A stretch of 64,000 nt of DNA from Algibacter lectus (GCF_900112395.1 NZ_FOLN01000013.1:1-64000); one strand, 5' to 3'; positions 28,842 through 38,347 are shown, numbered from the stretch's first letter. A program made the numbers and translations. The notes: a model not told the origin generated them from the sequence alone.

Positions 28842-29819
28842 ATGAAAAATATTTTTGCAATTATAGTGTTGCTCTTTTTAGGAATGGGTACTGTTTTTTC
28901 TCAATCGAACTTTAAATCGGTAACAGCATCATATTCTCCTATTGAAGCATTAGGTTTTGAAGAGGGCATAAAACGAGGCGACCCAAGTGATGTTATAAAG
29001 GTAGGATCTTTGTATTATGTTTGGTATTGGAAAGTAGGAGATCATGTTAGATGGGCAACATGGTATGCAACCTCACCAGATGGATTTGTTTGGACAGAAA
29101 AAGGAGAAGTTTTACCACCGGGAAAAGATGGTAGTTGGGATGATGAAGGTTGTTTTACACCTGGAATTTTAGTTGCTAACAATAAATATTATCTTTTTTA
29201 TTCGGGAGTTAATAATCCGTATAGAACTAAGGATCTTGAAAAATCGAAAACAAGAATAGGCATAGCTGTTTCCGATTCTCCTGATGGTCCTTGGGTAAAA
29301 CTTCCAACTAATCCAATAATGGTTCCTAGTGATAATGTTACTGAGTTTGATAGTCACAGAATTGACGATGCTAGTATAATTGTTCGTAACGGAAAGTATT
29401 GGTTATACTACAAAGGTCGCCAATGGGGTAAATCGCCACGTGAAACTAAAATGGGTGTTGCTATAGCCGATAATCCTGAAGGACCATATGTGAAATATGA
29501 AAACAACCCTGTTGTAAAAGGCGGTCATGAAGTATTAGTTTGGCCTCTAGGCAAAGGTGTAGCCACACTTATAGGGAAAGAAGGACCTGAGGATGTACGT
29601 AAATCTATTATGTATGCCGAAGATGGATTTAATTTTAAAAAGACACACGATTTTACAAATAAAAATGTACCGCTTGCACCTGGAGCATATCGTCCTGAAG
29701 CGTTTACTGATAATGGTAATGGTAAGTTGATAGAATGGGGCGTGCAGAGAGTTATTAATAAAAAGGGACAGTTTCTGGAAAGATTCGATTTAAAGGAGGT
29801 TCCGGAAAATCCTCAGTAA
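28842..29819 (+). CDS. GH117-family glycosidase (copy 1)
   Basis: A 325-residue secreted five-bladed beta-propeller enzyme; signal peptide ends VFSQ. GH117 features: KRGDPSDVIKVGSLYYVWYW at blade 1, WATWYATSPDGFVWTEKG, CFTPGILVANNKYYLFYSG, DSHRIDDASIIVRNGKYWLYYKGR, and GGHEVLVWP, which carries the conserved His and Glu. Known GH117 enzymes remove 3,6-anhydro-alpha-L-galactose from neoagarooligosaccharides, though other family members have different L-sugar specificities. First gene of the unit begun at promoter D; GH2 follows after 55 bases. A second GH117 lies at 33678-34712. Confidence 0.88.
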   Translation: MKNIFAIIVLLFLGMGTVFSQSNFKSVTASYSPIEALGFEEGIKRGDPSDVIKVGSLYYVWYWKVGDHVRWATWYATSPDGFVWTEKGEVLPPGKDGSWDDEGCFTPGILVANNKYYLFYSGVNNPYRTKDLEKSKTRIGIAVSDSPDGPWVKLPTNPIMVPSDNVTEFDSHRIDDASIIVRNGKYWLYYKGRQWGKSPRETKMGVAIADNPEGPYVKYENNPVVKGGHEVLVWPLGKGVATLIGKEGPEDVRKSIMYAEDGFNFKKTHDFTNKNVPLAPGAYRPEAFTDNGNGKLIEWGVQRVINKKGQFLERFDLKEVPENPQ

Positions 29820-29874
29820 AAAGATAAAGTGTTTTATCAATCGGAGATATAATTTGAATTTTTACGAAGTTAAA

Positions 29875-32433
29875 ATGATAAAAAGTTTAATGGATTTTAA
29901 AGTACCTATTTTAATAGGAATCTTATGTTTTATAGTCACAAGTTTTAGTTATGCCCAAAGCAATGAGAACATATCATTAAACGGTAAATGGTCCTTTAAA
30001 ATAGATCCTTATGGGGAAGGAGAATCTTCTCAATGGTTTGCAAAAGATTTAGATACGGCGTCTTGGGGTACTATGGCTGTTCCTGGTAATTGGGATTTGG
30101 TAAACGAATATTCTGAATATGTTGGAGATGCGTGGTACACTAGAACTTTTACTGTTAAAGAAATACAAAGCACAGAGCAATTACGTTTGGTGTTTCAATC
30201 TGTGTACAACAATTCCAAAGTTTGGGTAAACGGGCATTTAGTTGGAGAACATGATTTTGGCTTCTTACCTTTTCATTTTAATATTTCGGAATATATAAAC
30301 CCTGGAAAAGAAAATAGGTTAACCGTATTGGTTAATAACGTTTTTATAAGCGGTGCTATGTGGAATTGGGGTGGTATCAGAAGGCCAGTTTGGTTAGAGT
30401 TAACATCTAAAACACGTATTGAGTTTCAACATATAGATGCCGTGCCCAACTTAAAAAAAGGAACGGCTCAATTAGATGTGAAAATTGTGAGTAGCAATGC
30501 TAGTAATACGCCTAGAAACGTACTATTTAATATAGACATTAAAAGTAACGGAAAGATTGTAGCTCAAGGTGAGGTGAAAACAATAATTCCTGCCAATACC
30601 AATAAACATGTTGTAAAATGGGCTTATCACTTACCAAAATCTAAAGTGAATTTATGGCATTTTGATTTCCCTAATTTATATGAATCTACGGTTACCTTAT
30701 CCGAAAACAAGGAAATTTTACATACAAATTCGGATAGATTTGGTATTCGAAAACTAGAAATAAATAGTTTAGAATTACTATTAAATGGAGAAAGTATAAG
30801 GCCAGTTGGGTTTAATGTGGTACCAGAAGATCGATTTACAGGCAATACATTACCTCTAGAACGTATTAAAGAAGATGTTGATTTAATGAAAAGTTTGGGA
30901 GCCAATATGGCTAGATTGAGTCATGTAAATTTACCCAAAGAGTACATCGATTATTTGGATGAAAAAGGAATTATGATTTTTGAAGAAGTTGGTCTTTGGG
31001 GAAAAGATGTTTTGGTAGATCCGGAGCATCCAAAACCAAAAGAATGGTTACAGCGAATTATCGAAAATAATTATAATCATCCAGCAGTTATAGGCTGGAG
31101 TGTAGGTAATGAATTGGGTATGGCATCTAAAAACCCAAAAGTAGATGCTTATATAAAGGGTGCTATAGAGATGGCTGAAAAATTAGATCCAAATAGAATA
31201 GCTGTTTCCGTGTCTAATTCGGCTAATAATTCACCTAAAGAAGCAACAATGTACTCCGGTTTAGCAATGCTAAATGGATATCAGAATTGGGGGAAAAAGG
31301 TAGATGGAACCTGGAAAAACCATAAGAAACCAATTTTTATGTCTGAGTTTGGATATGAATTAAATTCTGAAGATCCGAGTTTAGGTGATGTTCCTGCTGA
31401 AAAAATATTGAATCAATTACGAAATAAAGAATATGTTTTGGGTGCTTCCTTATGGACGTTTAATGATTATAGAAGTACATATCATGGTAAAGACGGATGG
31501 AAAACGCCTCCTTCTCAAAACAGAGCTTGGGGAATTGTAACTTCTTTTAGAGACAAGAAAAAAGGCTTTTATAGCGTTCAAAAGGAATTTAGTCCCATAA
31601 AAAACCTGACAGTATCCAATATAAACACCGCAGAAAGACATGCAAAAGTCACTATTCAACCAAGAGAAAAGTTAGATATTCCCGCAAATATATTGAGAGG
31701 TTATAAAGTACAGTACACGCTTTTTGATTCGGATTTTAAACCTGTAGAAACAAAAACAGAAAATATTAAAACTATTTTTCCTGGAGATGATACATTTGAT
31801 GTTTTCCTTGAGTGGAGTGCTAAAGACAACTTAAGCATGATAGAAGTTAGTTTCTTAGATCCGCAAGGTTACAAAGTTCTCACAGATGTTGTTAAGTTTC
31901 AAGTTCCGAAACAGCCTGTTATAACATTTGCAAATACAGCTAACAATGGTATTCGTGTTTTTTTCGAAAAAAGTAAAGATGCCGAGGCGTATTATGTTCG
32001 ATATGAGAAAGACGGTTTGATTTTCAATACTAAGAAAACAACAAATAATTTTATTGATATTGAGGACAAAAAAATAAAGCAAGGTGATGTTTGGCAATAT
32101 CAACTTATTGCTGTCAATAATAAAGGAGAGAGCGTACCTTCAGAAGTAAAAGAACTCATAAAAGATGAAGATGAACTTCCACCAATTGTTTGGAATACAA
32201 AACACACCGAAAATGGCGTTTTTATTGCTTATAGTGTAAACCCTTATGATTATTTATATGAAGTCCTTTATGGTACCAGTCCTAATAAGTATCATCAAAA
32301 ATTAACAACCAAAGTGAAAGGAGTGCTTAACATTCCTAATATTAAAAAAGGAATTCCTATTTATTACAAAATGCGAGTTATCAAACAATGGGGATTTGCT
32401 AGCGAATGGACACAAGAATTAAAGAGTGAATAA
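29875..32433 (+). CDS. GH2-family beta-glycosidase
   Basis: An 852-residue secreted enzyme with the GH2 layout: signal peptide (to SYAQ), sugar-binding jelly-roll domain (LNGKWSFKIDPYGEG, PGNWDLVNEYSEYVGDAWYTRTF, VWVNGHLVGEHDFGFLPF), Ig-like domain, TIM barrel and C-terminal fibronectin-III-like modules. Acid/base E413 in GWSVGNELG and nucleophile E491 in IFMSEFGYE are present. GH2 includes beta-galactosidases, beta-glucuronidases and others; in a GH117 context a beta-galactosidase acting on agar/porphyran oligosaccharides is plausible but unproven. An upstream in-frame ATG at 29854 would add seven residues and spoil the signal peptide, so the ATG at 29875 is preferred. Confidence 0.92.
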   Translation: MIKSLMDFKVPILIGILCFIVTSFSYAQSNENISLNGKWSFKIDPYGEGESSQWFAKDLDTASWGTMAVPGNWDLVNEYSEYVGDAWYTRTFTVKEIQSTEQLRLVFQSVYNNSKVWVNGHLVGEHDFGFLPFHFNISEYINPGKENRLTVLVNNVFISGAMWNWGGIRRPVWLELTSKTRIEFQHIDAVPNLKKGTAQLDVKIVSSNASNTPRNVLFNIDIKSNGKIVAQGEVKTIIPANTNKHVVKWAYHLPKSKVNLWHFDFPNLYESTVTLSENKEILHTNSDRFGIRKLEINSLELLLNGESIRPVGFNVVPEDRFTGNTLPLERIKEDVDLMKSLGANMARLSHVNLPKEYIDYLDEKGIMIFEEVGLWGKDVLVDPEHPKPKEWLQRIIENNYNHPAVIGWSVGNELGMASKNPKVDAYIKGAIEMAEKLDPNRIAVSVSNSANNSPKEATMYSGLAMLNGYQNWGKKVDGTWKNHKKPIFMSEFGYELNSEDPSLGDVPAEKILNQLRNKEYVLGASLWTFNDYRSTYHGKDGWKTPPSQNRAWGIVTSFRDKKKGFYSVQKEFSPIKNLTVSNINTAERHAKVTIQPREKLDIPANILRGYKVQYTLFDSDFKPVETKTENIKTIFPGDDTFDVFLEWSAKDNLSMIEVSFLDPQGYKVLTDVVKFQVPKQPVITFANTANNGIRVFFEKSKDAEAYYVRYEKDGLIFNTKKTTNNFIDIEDKKIKQGDVWQYQLIAVNNKGESVPSEVKELIKDEDELPPIVWNTKHTENGVFIAYSVNPYDYLYEVLYGTSPNKYHQKLTTKVKGVLNIPNIKKGIPIYYKMRVIKQWGFASEWTQELKSE

Positions 32434-32471
32434 AAGCTTTAAGTAAAATGAATTATAATAAAAAAGTAAAA

Positions 32472-33524
32472 ATGAAAACACAACAAATATTATTAACTGC
32501 ATTGCTATTTGTTTTTCTTAGCTGTAACACCCAAGCTCAAAAAATGAAAATAGAGTATGTTGGCAATGCTGCAGCACAAAAAGATATGCATGTTTGGGGA
32601 TCTTCGCCAGTACAAGATAAAAATGGTAAAACACATTTATTTGCTGCGCAATGGTCTACCGCTTCGCAACCCGGAAATTTTAGCGGTTGGTTTAAAGATT
32701 GCGAAATTGGGCATTACGTGGGTGATAGTCCAGAAGGGCCTTTTGAGTATGTAGGTATCGCTGTGCCAGACAAAGATGGTTTGTTTAATTCGCCACACAA
32801 CCCAACGGTTAGTAATATTGATGGGCAATATCAGCTTTGTTTTATTGTTAACGAAAACAACGATTTAAAAACACAACGTATTGTAATGTATGTTGCCGAT
32901 GATTTAAATGATACTTGGCGACCAGCAAAAGGAGCCGAAGCCGACGGTACTATTTTACGCCAAACTAAAAATCCCGAAGTGTGGAATTATACAGCAAGGT
33001 TAGGAGTTTCTAATCCATCATTAATTAAATACAATGGCAAATACTTTTTATATCACAAATCTGTGGTTAGAAAAGAACCTAAGGGCTATGTGTATTCTTA
33101 TGGTGTTGTGGTTGCCGATCATGTTGAAGGTCCATATATACATCAACCAACAAGGGTAACCGAAGAAAAAATGCCTCTTGAAGATGCTTATGCGTTTACA
33201 ATGAAAGATTCTGTATACATGATTAGTCGTGATTTTAGAGCATCTTTAGGAAATAGCGGAGGTGGTTTATTATGGAAGTCGGGCGATGGTTTTTCTTTTC
33301 CTGCTGAAAAAACAGAACGATCTTATGAAGATTTACAACACTATGTAGGAGAAGAATATCTAAAAGATGCTGTGTCATACCGAGGTAAAAAAGACGGTCA
33401 TTTAGAGCGTGCACAAATCCTTTTTATAGACGATAAACCAGCCTATTTATATTTAGCAACAGGAGTTCAGGTAAAGCCAGGTTATGGCAGCAGTTCTCAT
33501 GTTTTTAAAATAAGTTTTGAGTAA
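32472..33524 (+). CDS. five-bladed beta-propeller glycosidase-like lipoprotein (copy 1)
   Basis: A 350-residue protein starting MKTQQILL with lipobox-like VFLSCN; an ATG at 32448 would add eight residues. It has the repeated propeller pattern of the GH43/62/32/68/117/130 superfamily: HVWGSSPVQDKNGKTHLFAAQWS, GHYVGDSPEGPFEYVG, HNPTVSNIDGQYQLCFI, GVSNPSLIKYNGKYFLYHK, YGVVVADHVEGPY and EDAYAFTMKDSVYMI. I cannot place it in a numbered GH family. It is clearly related to the protein at 37132-38253 (shared WGSSP, HLF, NPS and ADH/AEK-EGPY blocks). Cotranscribed with GH2, 38 bases downstream. Confidence 0.72.
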   Translation: MKTQQILLTALLFVFLSCNTQAQKMKIEYVGNAAAQKDMHVWGSSPVQDKNGKTHLFAAQWSTASQPGNFSGWFKDCEIGHYVGDSPEGPFEYVGIAVPDKDGLFNSPHNPTVSNIDGQYQLCFIVNENNDLKTQRIVMYVADDLNDTWRPAKGAEADGTILRQTKNPEVWNYTARLGVSNPSLIKYNGKYFLYHKSVVRKEPKGYVYSYGVVVADHVEGPYIHQPTRVTEEKMPLEDAYAFTMKDSVYMISRDFRASLGNSGGGLLWKSGDGFSFPAEKTERSYEDLQHYVGEEYLKDAVSYRGKKDGHLERAQILFIDDKPAYLYLATGVQVKPGYGSSSHVFKISFE

Positions 33525-33670
33525 AACTAGTACAAAGCAGTAAGCTTAAGTTTACGTGTTTTTTTGATGCGTTTACACGGAAAGGTTTCGGAACTGTTAA
33601 TTTCAAAGTAGAAAAAACATTCAATAAAAACGAACCTGTTATTTTAAAAATTCGTAATAATATCAAATAA
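33521..33670 (+). pseudogene. possible coding remnant between propeller gene and GH117
   Basis: An open stretch without a start codon runs in one frame to a stop at 33668-33670 and reads ... KFTCFFDAFTRKGFGTVNF then KVEKTFNKNEPVILKIRNN. The alternating hydrophobic pattern looks like the last strands of a beta domain. It may be the C-terminal tail of a deleted gene; no homologue is recognised. Confidence 0.3.
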
Positions 33671-33677
33671 TTAATAC

Positions 33678-34712
33678 ATGCGTTATATAAACTTTCAAAA
33701 AGGGCAGTTCAAAATTATTATAGCTATTATAATTACTGTTTTTTCGGTAGGATGTAAATCAAAAACAACAAAGAAAAAGAATGTTGAAGATATTATAACC
33801 GAAACACCTTCAGTTAAATTTACCTATCAAGATATTACCGGTATCGGTAAAAATTCGCTTTATAATAGACGCGATAATAGCGATATTATTAAAGTCGATG
33901 GCACGTATTACGTTTGGTACAGCCGCATGGATAGCCCTATTACATCGGGATATTGGGCTACTATTTGGTATGCAACATCTCAAGACGAAGGCCATACTTG
34001 GGAAGAGCAAGGCATGGCTCTTGGTTTAGGAGCAGAAGGAGCGTTTGATAGCCATTCCGTTTTTACGCCTAATATATTGGTGCGTAATAATAAATACTAC
34101 ATGTATTATACAGGCGTAAAACCAACTCCTGGAAATAAAAATAAGGTGTTCGAAGGCAATTCTACTACCGATATCACGGCAATAGGTTTAGCAGTTTCCG
34201 ATAATCCAAACGGACCATTTAAACGTGTAGAAAATAATCCGGTTTTGGAGATTAGCGATGTCGATTCAGATTTTGATAGCTTTCGTATAGACGATGCGAG
34301 TTTGTTGGTTCGAGATAATAAAGTTTGGTTGTTTTACAAAGGCAGGTCTATTGCCGATGGTAAAGCCGGGCCAAGTAAAACAAAAATGAATGTGGCTTAT
34401 GCAAATCAGCCAGAAGGTCCGTTTAAAAAGCACGATGGCCCATTGTTAGATAAAAGTCACGAGGTGCTTATTTGGGGTAAAGATGGAGGCATAGTGTCGT
34501 TGGCATCAATCAATAAGACTTTAAATATTTCTGCCGATGGTGAGCATTTTTCTGTCTTGCAAGATAGCTTGAAAAACATTCCAAAAGCTCCAGGATTATA
34601 TCGTCCGCATTTAGAAAATGGAAATCCGGAAATTAATGTGCCAGGTTGGGGCATTGCAATGATTCAGAAAAAAGGATGGGCTTATTTAGTGAGATTCGAA
34701 ATGAATAATTAA
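33678..34712 (+). CDS. GH117-family glycosidase lipoprotein (copy 2)
   Basis: A 344-residue propeller enzyme with lipobox SVGCKS (Cys ~26), unlike copy 1 which has a plain signal peptide. Conserved blocks: YNRRDNSDIIKVDGTYYVWYSRM, TIWYATSQDEGHTWEEQG, SVFTPNILVRNNKYYMYYTG, DSFRIDDASLLVRDNKVWLFYKGR, KSHEVLIWGKDGG. The RRD and HEVL-W motifs and spacing fit GH117; the family acts on terminal alpha-L-anhydrogalactose or related residues. Spacing of 153 bases from the preceding gene holds a possible gene remnant. GH95 follows after 72 bases. Confidence 0.87.
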   Translation: MRYINFQKGQFKIIIAIIITVFSVGCKSKTTKKKNVEDIITETPSVKFTYQDITGIGKNSLYNRRDNSDIIKVDGTYYVWYSRMDSPITSGYWATIWYATSQDEGHTWEEQGMALGLGAEGAFDSHSVFTPNILVRNNKYYMYYTGVKPTPGNKNKVFEGNSTTDITAIGLAVSDNPNGPFKRVENNPVLEISDVDSDFDSFRIDDASLLVRDNKVWLFYKGRSIADGKAGPSKTKMNVAYANQPEGPFKKHDGPLLDKSHEVLIWGKDGGIVSLASINKTLNISADGEHFSVLQDSLKNIPKAPGLYRPHLENGNPEINVPGWGIAMIQKKGWAYLVRFEMNN

Positions 34713-34784
34713 GCTTTTTATAGATAAAACTAACCTTTGCTTTACATATTTCTGTTTTGGAGTGTAAAGCCAAATAAAACACAT

Positions 34785-37082
34785 ATGAAATATATAGTCG
34801 CATCCTTTTGTTTTTTGATGCTTTTTAATTGTTCTGAAAAAAAAGAGGAATCACCAAAAACACCTTTGAAAATTTGGTTTAATCAACCTACCGAAAAATG
34901 GAATCAAGGGCTGCCAATAGGTAATGGTAGTTTAGGCGCCATGATTTATGGGAATCCAAAAAATGAAATTATTTGTTTAAATGAAGAAACCATTTGGACA
35001 GGCGGAAAAGACTATAATCGAGATAAAAAAGATGCCGGAAAATATATAGATACCATCCAAAAACTTCTTTTTGATGAGGCGTATATGGATGCAGAAAAAA
35101 TGGTTCAAGATAAAATTCTTAGCGATCGTTTACCATCGGGTGAAAACACGTATCAAATGCTTGCCAATTTATTTATTGAAACTCCGGGTTTAGATTCCAT
35201 ATCCAATTACAAGCGAGAGTTAGATATTAACACATCTTTGGTAACTACATCTTTCAGTAGTAATGGTGTTCATTTTAAACGCAATTACTTTTCTAGTTTT
35301 CCAGACAAGGTGATGGTTTATAAATATACGGCAGATAAAAATGGTGAAATTAATATGTCTGCTTGGGTAAAAAGAAATGCTCAAACTAAAATATCGGTAT
35401 CCGAAAATAAAATTGAATTTTCAGAACATGTTGGTAATGGTCATGGCGTGAATTTTTATGCTACACTACATTTTGAAACGCTCGGTGGTACTTCCGAAGT
35501 TATAGAAGGAAAGTTAGTGATTTCTAATGCCGATGAGGTTCTTGTAAAAGTTATTGCAGCTAGTGATTATCGCGGTTCTAATCCTGAAATAGACTGCGAA
35601 CAAATTTATAGAAACATAGCTTCTTCTTCATATAAAAAACTTTTAAATAGGCATACAGAAGATTATCAATCGTTATTCCATAGACTCGCTTTTAAAATAT
35701 CTGATAATACAGGAGAAGATTTACCAACCGACGAGCGTTTAAAGCAAGTTAAAGCAGGAACAGAAGATAATTACCTTACGCAGTTGCAATATCAGTTTGG
35801 TCGATATTTACTTATTAGTAGCTCACGTCCGGGTACTTTACCAGCCAATTTACAAGGTATTTGGGCAGACGGATTTACACCGCCTTGGAATTCTGATTAT
35901 CATATTAACATCAATGTACAAATGAATTATTGGATGGCCGAAATGACAAACCTTGCCGAATGTCACGAGCCATTTTTAGAATTTATTGGAAACCTAAGGG
36001 AAATGGGGCGTATTACGGCTCAAAAAACATATAACGCTAGAGGTTTTGTGGCGCACCACACAAGTGATGCTTGGCATTCTACAGCAGCTTTCGGTAAAGC
36101 AAGATATGGCATGTGGCCTATGGGTGCCGCTTGGTGTTGCCAACATTTATTTACACATTACGAGTATACTGAGGATAAAGAATATTTAAAAAATCAGGCA
36201 TATCCAATAATGAAAGAAGCCGCTTTGTTTTTTGTCGATTTTATGGTTAAAGATCCAAAAACAGGGCTTTTAGTTACGGGGCCGTCTATTTCACCGGAAA
36301 ATAATTTTTTAACTAAAGAAGGTGAAAAAGCAACCTTGAATATGAGTCCGACGATGGACAGAGAAATAGTGCTCGAACTTTTTTATAACTGTATTGCTTC
36401 CGCAGAAATTTTAAATATTGATAAAGATTTTAGTGATTTGCTTAAAAGTAAAATAGCACAAATGCCACCGCTTAAAATTGGTAAAGATGGTCGCTTGTTA
36501 GAATGGGTTGATGAGGTTGAAGAAGCGATGCCGGGACACCGACATATTTCGCATCTGTATGGTTTGCATCCGTCAAATCAAATTTCGAAAACTAAAACAC
36601 CCGAACTTTTTGAGGCGGCTAAAAAAACCATTGCAGGTCGTTTATCTAAAGGTGGCGGCCATACAGGTTGGAGTCGTGCATGGATTATCAATTTTTATGC
36701 ACGTTTGTTAGAGGGCGATAAAGCTTACGAGAATATTTTGGCATTACAACGAAAATCTACTTTACCGAATTTATTAGATGTGCATCCGCCATTTCAAATT
36801 GATGGAAATTTTGGTGTGGTTTCGGGTATTACAGAAATGTTAATGCAAAGCCAGAATGGTGAAGTGCATATACTGCCAGCTTTACCAAAAGCTTGGTCAT
36901 CGGGAAGTATAAAAGGTCTTGTTGCTAGAAAAGGTTTTGAAATCGACATGACTTGGGAGTTAGGTAAACTGAAAACATTAGTGATAACTTCTAAATTAGG
37001 GAATACTTTAAACTTACGTTATCAAGATGAAGTAAAACAAATTGAGACTAAAAAAGGAGAAGTTTTAGAGTTTAATTATTAA
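34785..37082 (+). CDS. GH95-family alpha-L-fucosidase/alpha-L-galactosidase lipoprotein
   Basis: A 765-residue lipoprotein (MLFNCSEKK). The start at the ATG at 34785 gives a clean signal peptide; an in-frame TTG at 34737 would add 16 residues. GH95 blocks: LKIWFNQPTEKWNQGLPIGNGSLGAMIYG, LNEETIWTGG, the catalytic-barrel SSRPGTLPANLQGIWADGFTPPWNSDYHININVQMNYW (with the N-x-N of the active site), HTSDAWHSTAAFG, GPSISPEN and HRHISHLYGLHPSNQI. GH95 enzymes are inverting exo-enzymes for alpha-1,2-L-fucose or alpha-L-galactose. With GH117 and sulfatases here, L-galactose of a porphyran-like substrate or fucose of a sulfated fucan are both possible. Confidence 0.93.
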   Translation: MKYIVASFCFLMLFNCSEKKEESPKTPLKIWFNQPTEKWNQGLPIGNGSLGAMIYGNPKNEIICLNEETIWTGGKDYNRDKKDAGKYIDTIQKLLFDEAYMDAEKMVQDKILSDRLPSGENTYQMLANLFIETPGLDSISNYKRELDINTSLVTTSFSSNGVHFKRNYFSSFPDKVMVYKYTADKNGEINMSAWVKRNAQTKISVSENKIEFSEHVGNGHGVNFYATLHFETLGGTSEVIEGKLVISNADEVLVKVIAASDYRGSNPEIDCEQIYRNIASSSYKKLLNRHTEDYQSLFHRLAFKISDNTGEDLPTDERLKQVKAGTEDNYLTQLQYQFGRYLLISSSRPGTLPANLQGIWADGFTPPWNSDYHININVQMNYWMAEMTNLAECHEPFLEFIGNLREMGRITAQKTYNARGFVAHHTSDAWHSTAAFGKARYGMWPMGAAWCCQHLFTHYEYTEDKEYLKNQAYPIMKEAALFFVDFMVKDPKTGLLVTGPSISPENNFLTKEGEKATLNMSPTMDREIVLELFYNCIASAEILNIDKDFSDLLKSKIAQMPPLKIGKDGRLLEWVDEVEEAMPGHRHISHLYGLHPSNQISKTKTPELFEAAKKTIAGRLSKGGGHTGWSRAWIINFYARLLEGDKAYENILALQRKSTLPNLLDVHPPFQIDGNFGVVSGITEMLMQSQNGEVHILPALPKAWSSGSIKGLVARKGFEIDMTWELGKLKTLVITSKLGNTLNLRYQDEVKQIETKKGEVLEFNY

Positions 37083-37131
37083 AAGCAGGATGGAAGCAAT
37101 CACCCATTCAAATGCCATAAAAATAGTGTTA

Positions 37132-38253
37132 ATGAAAAGCATAAAAACAATATTTTTAGCCGTTATCACTTTATCTATTTGTTTCTGTTCTTGCAAAGAA
37201 ATTGATAAAAAAAATGAAACGGTTAAAACCGAACGTGTAAACGATAGCGTGCAAGTGCCAACGGCAATGTCCGATCATTGGAAGTTTATCGGAGCATCTA
37301 TAAACGAACCGGGTTACGATGTTTGGGGAAGTTCTCCAATTAGAGACGAAGCTGGAAATGTGCATCTTTTTAGTGCCAGATGGTCTTCTGCTACGCCGTT
37401 TAAAAAGGCGTGGAGGTATAATAGTGAAATTGCTCATTATGTATCTAAAAGTCCTGAAGAACCATTTAAGTTTGTGGAAGTTGTAGCGCAAGGCAAAGGA
37501 GATAACACCTGGAACGCTGCTGGTTTTCATAACCCAAGTATTAAAAAAATTGATAATCAATATGTATTAGTGTTTATAGCTAACGATGGTGATGAAAACC
37601 ATGGTCCGAGCCAAAGAATAGGCATGCTTGTGAGCAATAGTCTTAATGGACCTTGGGTAGAGAAACCAAATAAAGACGAACCTTTGTTGAGTCCGCCTAA
37701 TGATGACTCTATTTGGTGTTTTGATAGTGGTCTTGGTGTAAATAACCCGGGACTTATAAAACACCCAAACGGAAAATATTATCTGTATTTTAAGGCCATG
37801 GCTGGTCCAAAAGGTAAAGGCGGAAAGGTGAGTATGGGACTTGCTATTGCAGAAAAATTAGAAGGCCCGTATGTTATTCAATCCAAACCTATTACAACAA
37901 ACGAGGTTAGAATAGAAGATGGATATGCCTTTATTTGGAAAGATAAAATTTGTTTGTTAACTACAGATAATCACGGCATTTTAGAAAAAGGGGGCGGTTT
38001 ACTTTGGGTGTCCGATGATGGACTTCAATTTAAAGCAGAACCACTTTCTGGGTTTCATAATTTTCAAAGTTTTTATTTAAATGGAAATGTTCCAGAAGGA
38101 GCAAATCCGCGTTATGGAAAGCATGTTAAATTAGAACGTCCACAATTGCTTATGGATGCAAATAATGACCCTGAATATTTGTTCTGTCCAAGCGGTGTTG
38201 CTCTCGATGGTAGTGATGGTACGAATAACTACGTTCTAAAATATCAGAGGTAA
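37132..38253 (+). CDS. five-bladed beta-propeller glycosidase-like lipoprotein (copy 2)
   Basis: A 373-residue lipoprotein (CFCSCKE). The ATG at 37132 is preferred over one at 37090 because it begins the signal peptide. Propeller blocks parallel the gene at 32472: DVWGSSPIRDEAGNVHLFSARWS, AHYVSKSPEEPFKFVE, HNPSIKKIDNQYVLVFI, GVNNPGLIKHPNGKYYLYFK, GLAIAEKLEGPYVIQ, EDGYAFIWKDKICLL. It belongs to the GH43/117-like propeller superfamily; family and substrate are not recognised. Last gene of the promoter-D unit, followed after about 40 bases by a strong terminator. Confidence 0.72.
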   Translation: MKSIKTIFLAVITLSICFCSCKEIDKKNETVKTERVNDSVQVPTAMSDHWKFIGASINEPGYDVWGSSPIRDEAGNVHLFSARWSSATPFKKAWRYNSEIAHYVSKSPEEPFKFVEVVAQGKGDNTWNAAGFHNPSIKKIDNQYVLVFIANDGDENHGPSQRIGMLVSNSLNGPWVEKPNKDEPLLSPPNDDSIWCFDSGLGVNNPGLIKHPNGKYYLYFKAMAGPKGKGGKVSMGLAIAEKLEGPYVIQSKPITTNEVRIEDGYAFIWKDKICLLTTDNHGILEKGGGLLWVSDDGLQFKAEPLSGFHNFQSFYLNGNVPEGANPRYGKHVKLERPQLLMDANNDPEYLFCPSGVALDGSDGTNNYVLKYQR

Positions 38254-38291
38254 AACATAATCAAGAAAGAATAAGTTATATCTAATAAAAA

Positions 38292-38320
38292 AAGTCCGAT
38301 TCACTAGAATCGGACTTTTT
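38292..38320. terminator. bidirectional terminator between PUL and LRR gene
   Basis: AAGTCCGATTC (38292-38302) pairs perfectly with GAATCGGACTT (38307-38317) around a four-base loop, with an A run before and a T run after. It serves the rightward PUL transcript and the leftward LRR gene that converges on it. Confidence 0.92.
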
Positions 38321-38347
38321 TGTGCTTAAATGATTATTAAGGTTTTC

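Noticed and set aside
37171-37560. A 129-codon antisense frame inside the second propeller gene
   Set aside because: Shadow of a well supported gene; no start context or homology.
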